Assembly (NCBI GenBank): GCA_025353435.1 | Contig: JANXQR010000860.1 | Coordinates: 1 to 13,043 of the forward strand | DNA: 13,043 nt | Direction: 5' to 3' | Source of the DNA: Acidobacteriota bacterium | Lineage (GTDB): Bacteria; Acidobacteriota; Terriglobia; Terriglobales; Acidobacteriaceae | Made by a program: the position numbers and the translations under genes | Part shown: piece after piece, positions 1 through 5,659 of the stretch | Position numbering within the stretch: position 1 is the stretch's first letter | Layout of the letters: each line of letters opens with the position of its first letter | Notes under the pieces: generated by a model | Told to the model about the DNA's origin: nothing | The model's database searches: none | What the model saw: the letters and a program-made list of their open reading frames with translations, nothing else

Positions 1-36
1 AATTCAACACGTGATAGCGCCCCCGAAGCGCCCGCC

Positions 37-42
37 AAAAAA
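37..42 (-). terminator. U6 tract directly after the SRP RNA helix
   Basis: Six T residues on the minus strand follow the last paired base of the SRP RNA closing helix (nine base pairs, GC-rich). This is the arrangement of an intrinsic terminator in which the mature RNA's own stem serves as the hairpin. A GC-rich segment at 10-36 could form an additional weak stem. Confidence 0.45.
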
Positions 43-139
43 GTACCGGGTGACCCACTGCACACGCATTAGCCCGTTACCGTTGCTTCCTTCCGGACCT
101 GGCGGGGTTGGCGGGATTACGTCGCGTAGGACCCGGCAC
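43..139 (-). ncRNA. ffs: Signal recognition particle RNA, small bacterial (4.5S-like) type
   Basis: This is the RNA scaffold that binds Ffh and takes part in co-translational membrane targeting. Read on the minus strand it carries the universal SRP domain IV core CAGGTCCGGAAGGAAGCA (around 84-103), with the GGAA tetraloop at 94-91 and the symmetric and asymmetric internal loops that contact Ffh. The ends were set by base pairing: GUGCCGGGU (139-131) pairs with ACCCGGUAC (51-43), giving a 97-nt hairpin RNA without an Alu domain. Six U residues follow directly (42-37), so the closing helix plus U-tract may act as its terminator. A TAGAAT -10 box lies 6 nt upstream of position 139. In many bacteria ffs sits next to dnaX; that would be left of the window and cannot be checked here. 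Confidence 0.95.
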
Positions 140-145
140 TAACCG

Positions 146-151
146 ATTCTA
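146..151 (-). promoter_or_regulatory. -10 box of the SRP RNA promoter
   Basis: TAGAAT on the minus strand (151-146) matches TATAAT at five of six positions. It is followed by six nucleotides before G139, the start predicted independently from pairing of the RNA ends. No convincing -35 hexamer is seen 16-18 nt further upstream, so only the -10 element is claimed. Confidence 0.6.
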
Positions 152-219
152 ACATCCGACAGGGCGCAAATCCTCGACTGGCTTCCGTGCTTTTCCGGCA
201 CCGCAAGGATGCATTTGGG

Positions 220-225
220 TATACT
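220..225 (+). promoter_or_regulatory. -10 candidate for the TPR protein-rimO transcript
   Basis: TATACT on the plus strand matches five of six consensus bases and lies 38 nt upstream of the GTG start at 263, so the leader would be about 30 nt. The region 17 nt upstream (GGCACC) is a poor -35. It is divergent from the SRP RNA promoter, about 70 nt away. Confidence 0.4.
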
Positions 226-262
226 TCGGCTGAATCTTCAACCCGCAATTCTGAGGTGCTGA

Positions 263-1111
263 GTGAGAACTCTTGTTCTTTGTTTCGCGATTCTGATCAG
301 TGGATTTGCCCCTACCCTGGCCCAGGAACCGCCGCCAGCGGGCAAGAAAGAACCGGAAAGCCTGAACGCGGCAATTATCGAGGCACGCAAGGCCACTGCC
401 GAAAAGAGATTTGCCGATTCCGAAGCGTTGATGTCGAAGGTCACAACTGAAAATCGGACTCTCATCCTCCCCTGGGTGGAACTGGGTCTGGCGCAACTTG
501 GACTTAAAAAGTACCCCGAGGCCGAAAACAGCTTCAAAATGGCTCTTGGCATCGATCCGGAATCGGTCCAACGTGCACATACGGATGACTTTTACCAGAC
601 TAGCGACAAGCCGACAGCCGTTGCTGCCTCCGCAACAAGAAATTCGCGCAACGCCGTAGGTGGCAGCGCCAATAACGCACAGAGCCGAACCCCTGACATT
701 AAGGGCGTATCCTGGGCGAGCCTCGGAGAAATCTATGCTCACCAGGGCAAGATAAAAGATGCGGAGGCGGCTTTCGACAATGCCGCCGCGGCATTCCCCG
801 CCCAGGCCGCACAATACCGCCGTAACGAGACCATCACATTCTTCCAGGTGAGCAACGCCGATGCTCAATTTGCCGCGGCGGAGAAAGCCATCGCGCTCGA
901 TCCGACCCGCGCCGCGCTGTATTACTTCAAGGCTCAGGCACTTGTTTCAAAGGCGACCATCGATCCAAAAACCCAGAAGATGGCGCTGGCGCCCGGATGC
1001 GCCGAAGCCTATCAGAAATATCTGGACCTGGAGCCGAACGGACCCTATGCGGCTGACGCGAAAGGCGTGCTGACCGGCGCCGGAATCCCAACCAAGGCAG
1101 GAAAAAAGTGA
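263..1111 (+). CDS. Exported tetratricopeptide-repeat protein
   Basis: This 282-residue protein has no assigned reaction; TPR proteins usually act as scaffolds for protein-protein contacts, here outside the cytoplasm. Residues 1-20 form a signal peptide ending in PTLA before QE. A TPR unit is visible at about 71-101 (WVELGLAQLG, then a helix ending in GIDPES) and another at 150-182 (WASLGEIYAHQG). Weaker helical repeats follow at 190-214 (AEKAIALDP) and 217-258 (AYQKYLDLEP). The first two units are separated by a Ser/Ala/Asn-rich, probably disordered linker (105-147). The GTG start was chosen because GAGG lies 6 nt upstream (253-256) and the signal peptide begins there. rimO follows after 18 nt, suggesting one transcript, but no functional link is evident. 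Confidence 0.85.
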   Translation: MRTLVLCFAILISGFAPTLAQEPPPAGKKEPESLNAAIIEARKATAEKRFADSEALMSKVTTENRTLILPWVELGLAQLGLKKYPEAENSFKMALGIDPESVQRAHTDDFYQTSDKPTAVAASATRNSRNAVGGSANNAQSRTPDIKGVSWASLGEIYAHQGKIKDAEAAFDNAAAAFPAQAAQYRRNETITFFQVSNADAQFAAAEKAIALDPTRAALYYFKAQALVSKATIDPKTQKMALAPGCAEAYQKYLDLEPNGPYAADAKGVLTGAGIPTKAGKK

Positions 1112-1129
1112 ACTTGGTAGAATCGTAGG

Positions 1130-2659
1130 GTGAGCAAAACTTCCCTACCCACGGGCCCCACCGTGGGCTTTATTTCGTTAGGCTGTCCCAAGAACCTCGT
1201 CGACTCTGAAGTGATGATGGGCCTGCTGGATCGCGCCGGCGCGCGCCTCACCGCCCGCCCGGAAGACGCCGAGATTCTGGTCGTAAACACCTGTAGTTTC
1301 ATCGATTCGGCCAAACAGGAGTCTGTCGACACCATTCTGGAGATGGCGCGCCACAAGACCGAAGGTAGAGCTACAAAGCTCATCGTTGCCGGATGCCTTG
1401 TCGAGCGGTACCGCGATGAAATCCGCAAAAATATCCCTGAAGTAGATGCCGTGGTTGGAACCGGCGAACTGGAGTCGATCCTGGAAGCCGCGGGAATCGC
1501 GCGCCAACCCGCCGCATTGTCGCCGTTCAACATTCTGAGCAGTTCTGGCATTGCGGAGACCCGTTCGGGTCAGGAATCGCTGGCCGGCACTCATAAGCAT
1601 GAAGCGACCGTATTCCGCCCCGAAGGCAATCTGCGCGAGCAACAGGGCCGGTTCCGGCGCGATGACTGGCAAGGCGCAGCGCACATGCTGCCCACATATC
1701 TTTATGACGAGAACACCCCGCGCCTGCTGGCTACCGGCCGGGCCTCGGCTTACATCAAGATCGCGGAAGGCTGCGACCATCCCTGCACGTTCTGCGTGAT
1801 TCCGAATTTGCGCGGCAAGTTTCGATCGCGCCGCTTCGAGTCGGTTGTAGCCGAGGCACGGCAACTGGTCGCTCGCGGCGTGCAGGAGATCACGCTGATC
1901 GGCCAGGACACCACCTGCTACGGCGAAGACCTCGGCATCAAGGATGGACTCGCGCAACTGCTCGACGCGCTGGCCGGCATCGAAGGCGTGCGCTGGCTGC
2001 GCTTCCTCTACGCATACCCCAACCGCATCACCGGACGACTGCTTGAAACCATCGCCAAGCATGACAACATCTGCAAGTATCTCGACGTCCCGCTGCAACA
2101 TGCCTCGCCTTCAGTTCTAAAGGCGATGAAGCGCGGCGCGGGCGCGGAGATATTTCTCAAGACGCTCGACAAGGTTCGTGCCGCTGTTCCAGGCATCGCA
2201 CTCCGCACCTCTTTTATCGTCGGCTTCCCCGGCGAGACTGCCGAGGACATCGCGGTTCTCGAAGATTTTGTGACCGAAGCAAAGTTTGATTGGCTTGGAG
2301 TTTTCACGTATTCCGACGAGGAAGGCTCGGGCGCATTCGCATACGATGCAAAATTGCCCAAGCGCACGATTGAAGCCCGCAAGCGCCGCCTGATGAAGCT
2401 GCAGCAGGGCATTTCAAAGCGCGCCAAGCAGCAATGGGTTGGCCGCGAAGTCGTTGTTCTGGCCGAAGGCGAGAGCGACGAGACGCCTCTGCTGTGGGAA
2501 GGCCGCACGCAGTTCCATGCGCCGGAGATCGACGGCAAGGTCTACATCAACGACTTCGGAGACCTGGATCAACTGGAGAAGGGCCGCTTCTACACCGCGG
2601 AAATCACCGAAGCGCACGATTACGACGTGGTCGCGCGGATTGTCTCTGCCGCCCTGTAA
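1130..2659 (+). CDS. rimO: Ribosomal protein S12 methylthiotransferase RimO
   Basis: RimO adds a methylthio group to the conserved aspartate of ribosomal protein S12, using SAM and two [4Fe-4S] clusters in the cytoplasm. The N-terminal UPF0004/MTTase domain has its three cluster cysteines at C19 (SLGCPKN), C55 (NTCSFI) and C89 (GCLVERY). The radical SAM motif CDHPCTFC gives C215, C219 and C222. The C-terminal TRAM domain covers about 430-509 (QWVGREVVVLAEG). At 509 residues it is about 70 longer than E. coli RimO (441); most of the excess lies between the MTTase and radical SAM domains (about 125-200). The GTG at 1130 is the only plausible start: an in-frame TAG lies 12 nt upstream, and the family's N-terminal strand begins at residue 12. 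The Shine-Dalgarno (GGTAG, 1116-1120) is weak, consistent with coupling to the upstream TPR gene. Confidence 0.97.
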   Translation: MSKTSLPTGPTVGFISLGCPKNLVDSEVMMGLLDRAGARLTARPEDAEILVVNTCSFIDSAKQESVDTILEMARHKTEGRATKLIVAGCLVERYRDEIRKNIPEVDAVVGTGELESILEAAGIARQPAALSPFNILSSSGIAETRSGQESLAGTHKHEATVFRPEGNLREQQGRFRRDDWQGAAHMLPTYLYDENTPRLLATGRASAYIKIAEGCDHPCTFCVIPNLRGKFRSRRFESVVAEARQLVARGVQEITLIGQDTTCYGEDLGIKDGLAQLLDALAGIEGVRWLRFLYAYPNRITGRLLETIAKHDNICKYLDVPLQHASPSVLKAMKRGAGAEIFLKTLDKVRAAVPGIALRTSFIVGFPGETAEDIAVLEDFVTEAKFDWLGVFTYSDEEGSGAFAYDAKLPKRTIEARKRRLMKLQQGISKRAKQQWVGREVVVLAEGESDETPLLWEGRTQFHAPEIDGKVYINDFGDLDQLEKGRFYTAEITEAHDYDVVARIVSAAL

Positions 2660-2923
2660 GCAAACACCCTCGCATCTTCATTCGTTCGGTATTCGTCTGC
2701 TTTTCGCTTCATAAGGCGAAGAAACGACGGCACAGGGGGGGGTGGGTATCATTTTCTTTTCCCCTCATTTGCAACGGTGTCTCTTGATAGATCCGCCCGC
2801 CCGAAGACCAAACAGGAATCTGCCGACACTGATCCAGCGTCGAGTATTACCCCTTGCTCGCAGGCAGATCTGTATTGGCGATCACAGGATAAGGAGCTGG
2901 CTACCAGCGCCCCTGGAAAGAGG

Positions 2924-3358
2924 CTAGAGTTCGACGACGGAAAAACCTTGCGCCCGCGCGCTTTCAGAAAGACGGCGGTCGGCTGTAAGGAAATTCCGCT
3001 TCGCGGACCGGTGTTGACACCAGACCAGCGCTGCGGCCAGTTGGAGGCTATCGGCAGCACGCAAGTCATGAGCGTCCAGTAACTGGCGTGCCAAATCGCG
3101 CAGTGCGTCGCCAGGCAGCACCTCTCTCCAACCGCTGGATAACAGTTCTAAACGAGACAGTGCTTTCACCTTCTCTTGATCGTTCAGCTTTCCGAGAAGG
3201 TGGGCGCGCCTGATTGCACTGTGAATCTCAACCAAAGTCCCCCACCAAACAACCGGTAAAAACACTCTCAGTTGAGCGTGGGCATCACGACTGGTCGTCT
3301 CGTGCACGCAGAGGGGCACCAAGGCGCTCGCATCCCAAAATGACGCTGCCTTCGTCAT
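2924..3358 (-). CDS. vapC: PIN-domain toxin, VapC-like
   Basis: This 144-residue protein is the toxin of a type II pair, probably a Mg2+-dependent ribonuclease; characterised VapC toxins cut tRNA or rRNA. The four acidic residues expected of a PIN active site can be placed: D9 (FWDASALV), E44 (TLVEIHSA), D103 (RAADSLQLAAAL) and D127 (FLTADRRL). Length and domain limits match VapC-type proteins, with no extra domain. Its ATG (3358-3356) overlaps the TGA of the upstream antitoxin as ATGA, so translation is probably coupled. The pair faces rimO tail to tail. The natural RNA target cannot be read from the sequence. Confidence 0.9.
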   Translation of the reverse strand: MTKAASFWDASALVPLCVHETTSRDAHAQLRVFLPVVWWGTLVEIHSAIRRAHLLGKLNDQEKVKALSRLELLSSGWREVLPGDALRDLARQLLDAHDLRAADSLQLAAALVWCQHRSAKRNFLTADRRLSESARAQGFSVVEL

Positions 3359-3645
3359 CGCGACTGCTCCCGCTCTTTGAGTAGAGCCCCCGTGACCTCA
3401 CGCCCAATGGAGCGTCCCGAGGGTACTTTCAGGAGCTTTTCTAAATCTGCAGAATCCTTGGGCAACCGCATTTTGCCTGCGGCAACCAGCAACAGCTCTT
3501 CGTCGCTGGCATCTCCGGCCGAAAACGGGATGAGTTTGGCCACGGGAAGATTCCGATCGCGAATCACGATTTCTTCGCCGCTTCTGGCGAAAGTCAGATA
3601 CTTGCTTAACTGATTTTTGAGCTCTGCGACGTTTACACTGCGCAT
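3355..3645 (-). CDS. Phd/YefM-type antitoxin
   Basis: This 96-residue protein should bind and neutralise the PIN toxin encoded immediately downstream and repress their shared promoter. The N-terminal half (residues 1-40) has the Phd/YefM DNA-binding fold signature: VNVAELKNQLSKYL, then GEEIVIRDRNLPVAKLIP. The C-terminal half (about 45-96) is acidic then basic, and in this family wraps around the toxin. The ATG at 3645 was preferred over upstream in-frame starts because the fold begins there and AAGGTG (3655-3650) is a well-placed Shine-Dalgarno. The stop overlaps the toxin start by four bases. A palindrome covering the -10 box just upstream fits autoregulation. Confidence 0.9.
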   Translation of the reverse strand: MRSVNVAELKNQLSKYLTFARSGEEIVIRDRNLPVAKLIPFSAGDASDEELLLVAAGKMRLPKDSADLEKLLKVPSGRSIGREVTGALLKEREQSR

Positions 3646-3661
3646 GCGGCACCTTATGGCT

Positions 3662-3673
3662 ATTATAGCTATA
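3662..3673 (-). promoter_or_regulatory. Toxin-antitoxin promoter -10 box within a palindromic operator candidate
   Basis: On the minus strand a perfect TATAAT (3667-3662) overlaps the perfect 10-base palindrome TATAGCTATA (3673-3664). Immediately downstream, GCCATA forms an imperfect inverted partner of TATAGC. A palindrome over the -10 box is where Phd-type antitoxins bind to repress their own operon. The -35 17 nt upstream (CCCACA) is poor. The predicted leader is only about 10 nt, so the start site may lie slightly further upstream. Confidence 0.55.
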
Positions 3674-3692
3674 TCGAGATTGAGTGTGGGAT

Positions 3693-3721
3693 CCCCGGTC
3701 CCCAAGTGCGAGGGACCGGGG
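3693..3721. repeat. Perfect 10-bp inverted repeat (hairpin), intergenic
   Basis: CCCCGGTCCC (3693-3702) and GGGACCGGGG (3712-3721) are perfectly complementary around a 9-nt loop. No T-run follows on either strand, so it is not a classical intrinsic terminator. It lies between the divergent antitoxin and GH28 promoters. It could be a REP-like dispersed repeat or a structured leader element; only a genome-wide search would tell. Confidence 0.6.
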
Positions 3722-3802
3722 GCACCCTCGGCATCGTGATTCGAAAAAGTCGCAGGCCCATGGCGAGGTCCGGCGGATTTCCCCTTCTGTGCCCCGGAAT
3801 AC

Positions 3803-3831
3803 TTGACGCCGGATTCGCCGGAGCCTATTTC
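3803..3831 (+). promoter_or_regulatory. Weak promoter candidate for the GH28 gene
   Basis: TTGACG (3803-3808) is a five-of-six -35 match, followed after 17 nt by TATTTC (3826-3831), a poor -10. A start near 3838 would leave a short leader just before the GGAGG ribosome-binding site. An alternative sigma factor is equally possible. Confidence 0.3.
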
Positions 3832-3845
3832 TATGGTCATTCTAT

Positions 3846-3850
3846 GGAGG
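3846..3850 (+). promoter_or_regulatory. Shine-Dalgarno GGAGG deciding the TTG start of the GH28 gene
   Basis: GGAGG lies 4 nt before TTG at 3855. The nearby ATG triplets at 3833 and 3844 are out of frame, so the TTG is the only start that includes the whole Tat signal. Confidence 0.6.
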
Positions 3851-3854
3851 CACA

Positions 3855-5471
3855 TTGCAGGATTTTCGCAGGGACTTTTTGAAGATGGCTGGCCTGTCGG
3901 TGGCCGGTGGCGCCACTTCCCTTCTCCGCAGCACGCCCCTTGCAGCACAGACCTCCACCGTTACGACGGGAGAACGCCCCGTGTACTTCGACGTGCGACG
4001 CTACGGAGCCAAGGGCGACGGCAACACAATCGACACGCCCGCGATTAATGCCGCCATTGATGCGGCCGCGAACGTGGGCGGCGGAACGGTGATCTTCCCG
4101 GCCGGCGTCTACGCCAGCTACTCCATTCATCTCAAGAGCAACGTGGCGCTCTTCCTGCAACAGGGCGCGACCATTCTCGCGGCCCCGACGCCCTACGATG
4201 GCTTGCCCAGCGGTGGTTACGATGCTGCGGAGCCACAGGGAGCCTGGGAGCCCTACCAGGACTACGGCCACAATCATTGGCACAACAGCCTCATCTGGGG
4301 CGAGAACCTCCATGACTTCGGCATCTTTGGTCCTGGCCTGATCTGGGGCAAAGGCCTGAGCCGCGGGCACAACGAAAAGGTTCTGCCCAACACCACCGCG
4401 CTCGGCGTCGCCAACAAGGCTATCGCGCTCAAGAATTGCCGCAACGTGATCCTGAGCGATTTCTCCATCCTGCAGGGCGGATGGTTCGGCCTCCTCGCCA
4501 CCGGGGTCGATAACATGACCATCGACAATCTGAAAATCGACACCAACCGCGACGGCCTCGACATTGATTGCTGCCGCAACGTGCGCGTGTCGAACTGCAC
4601 GGTGAACTCGCCGTGGGATGACGGTATCTGCCCCAAGAGTTCCTTCGCGTTGGGCCACGCGCGCCCAACGGAAAACCTCACTATCACGAATTGCTATGTC
4701 ACCGGGATTTACGAACTCGGTTCCGTACTCGATGGCACGTGGAAGCCGATGCAGTCTCGGGAACGCGCCTTTGGCACGGGCCGCATCAAGCTCGGTACTG
4801 AATCAAATGGCGGATTCAAGAACATCACCATCTCGAATTGTGTATTCGAAAGCTGCCGGGGATTCGCGCTCGAAACAGTGGACGGCGCCATCTGCGAGGA
4901 CATCACGCTTACCGGCATTGCGATGCGAAACGTCAATACCGCGCCTCTATTTCTACGTCTCGGAGCGCGACTGCGCGGACCGAAGCCTGAAACCGTCGTG
5001 GGTTCTATCAAACGCGTACTCATCAGCAACGTGACAAGTTCGAATGCTGACATGATGTCTTCGATCATCGCCGGCATTGAAGGACATCCAATCGAAGACG
5101 TGAAGATCAGCGATGTCTATCTGGAGCAGGTGGGCGGCGGCAGTGCGGAGATGGCTCAGATTCAGCCACCGGAAAAGTCCGACGCCTACCCCGAGCCCAC
5201 CATGTTTGGCGATCTGCCAGCCACCGGATTCTTTGTACGCCACGCAAAGAACGTAGAGTTCAGCAACGTTGAAATTGCCGCGAAGAGTCCCGACGCCCGA
5301 CCCGCATTCCACATTGAAGATGTCGAAGGCGCGGACCTTTTCCGGATGCGATTCCCTGACAGAAAAAGCAGCAACCAGATTCGCCTGAAGGGCGTAACTG
5401 ATTTCCGCGTGTTCGGATGCCAGCACTTCCCTGACAAGTCGATGGAAAATGCTGACGATAAGTTGATCTAG
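3855..5471 (+). CDS. Tat-exported glycoside hydrolase family 28 (polygalacturonase-like beta-helix)
   Basis: This 538-residue protein is probably a pectin or rhamnogalacturonan hydrolase acting outside the cytoplasm; the exact substrate is not readable. A twin-arginine signal is clear at residues 4-13 (FRRDFLKMAG), with a hydrophobic stretch and an AxA-like site (LAAQ) near 31. The N-terminal segment FDVRRYGAKGDG is typical of pectate-lyase/GH28 beta-helices. GH28 active-site motifs align as NRDG (N231-G234, usually NTD), WDDG (D255, D256) and RIK (R310-K312), with the usual spacing. The GHG motif is not present: the equivalent stretch reads TGIYELGS, so the conserved His is replaced. This looks like a divergent GH28 subfamily rather than a broken gene, because the rest is intact and closes with well-formed beta-helix rungs (ITISNCVF and similar). 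It converges on a second glycosidase gene. Confidence 0.9.
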   Translation: MQDFRRDFLKMAGLSVAGGATSLLRSTPLAAQTSTVTTGERPVYFDVRRYGAKGDGNTIDTPAINAAIDAAANVGGGTVIFPAGVYASYSIHLKSNVALFLQQGATILAAPTPYDGLPSGGYDAAEPQGAWEPYQDYGHNHWHNSLIWGENLHDFGIFGPGLIWGKGLSRGHNEKVLPNTTALGVANKAIALKNCRNVILSDFSILQGGWFGLLATGVDNMTIDNLKIDTNRDGLDIDCCRNVRVSNCTVNSPWDDGICPKSSFALGHARPTENLTITNCYVTGIYELGSVLDGTWKPMQSRERAFGTGRIKLGTESNGGFKNITISNCVFESCRGFALETVDGAICEDITLTGIAMRNVNTAPLFLRLGARLRGPKPETVVGSIKRVLISNVTSSNADMMSSIIAGIEGHPIEDVKISDVYLEQVGGGSAEMAQIQPPEKSDAYPEPTMFGDLPATGFFVRHAKNVEFSNVEIAAKSPDARPAFHIEDVEGADLFRMRFPDRKSSNQIRLKGVTDFRVFGCQHFPDKSMENADDKLI

Positions 5472-5475
5472 TATT

Positions 5476-5654
5476 GTGTCCCAGAGTTCTCATCGGAAGT
5501 ATTGAAAGGCTAGAAGCAGATTCTTCGTCTCACCACCCCCAACCTCCACCCCAAAGAGCAAAGACCTCTCTTTGGGGACCCCGGAACTGAAAGACGTTTG
5601 GGGCCCCGTTCGCTCAGAATGACAACCCGATAATATTTAGAACTTCTGGGACAC
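5476..5654. repeat. 179-bp segment bounded by a 15/16-nt inverted repeat, filling the gap between convergent genes
   Basis: The left arm GTGTCCCAGAGTTCT (5476-5490) is the reverse complement of the right arm AGAACTTCTGGGACAC (5639-5654), apart from one extra base. The arms lie 4 and 5 nt from the stop codons of the two convergent genes. Inside are a perfect 10-bp hairpin (5549-5577) and the palindrome GGGGCCCC (5600-5607). No coding capacity and no clear target-site duplication are seen. It may be a small non-autonomous (MITE-like) element, a dispersed intergenic repeat, or a long-range fold that ends both transcripts. Confidence 0.55.
5549..5577. terminator. Perfect 10-bp hairpin between convergent genes, possible bidirectional terminator
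   Basis: CCCCAAAGAG (5549-5558) and CTCTTTGGGG (5568-5577) form a 10-bp stem with a 9-nt loop. No T-run follows on either strand, so classic intrinsic termination is uncertain. Its place between two convergent stop codons makes a role in ending both transcripts plausible. Confidence 0.4.
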
Positions 5655-5659
5655 CGCAT

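Noticed and set aside
149..868. 239-codon minus-strand frame opposite the TPR gene
   Set aside because: It is antisense to a gene with a signal peptide and TPR repeats, would run from there towards the SRP RNA promoter, and has no domain features.
2702..2721. Short hairpin TTTCGC/GCGAAG after rimO as its terminator
   Set aside because: It has five or six weak pairs with a wobble, and the downstream sequence is A/G-rich rather than T-rich on the plus strand.
2735..2742. Run of eight G residues in the rimO-toxin gap
   Set aside because: Only one further G3 run is nearby, so no four-run quadruplex is possible. No gene is close enough for phase variation. It may be chance or a sequencing artefact.
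2896..2908. Five-bp hairpin GCTGG-CTA-CCAGC downstream of the PIN toxin gene
   Set aside because: The stem is short, the loop is 3 nt and no T-run follows on the minus strand, so it is not a convincing terminator.
2777..3082. Open plus-strand frame of 101 codons downstream of rimO
   Set aside because: It overlaps the 3' end of the PIN toxin gene on the other strand, has no recognisable domain, signal or Shine-Dalgarno, and its composition looks like an antisense shadow.
3646..3948. N-terminal extension of the antitoxin by about 100 residues
   Set aside because: It would run through the palindrome, promoter and hairpin. The Phd fold begins at the ATG at 3645, which has a good Shine-Dalgarno.
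3837..4658. 273-codon minus-strand frame opposite the GH28 gene
   Set aside because: The GH28 frame has a Tat signal and aligned catalytic motifs. The antisense frame is a GC-rich shadow rich in Ala/Val/Gly without motifs.
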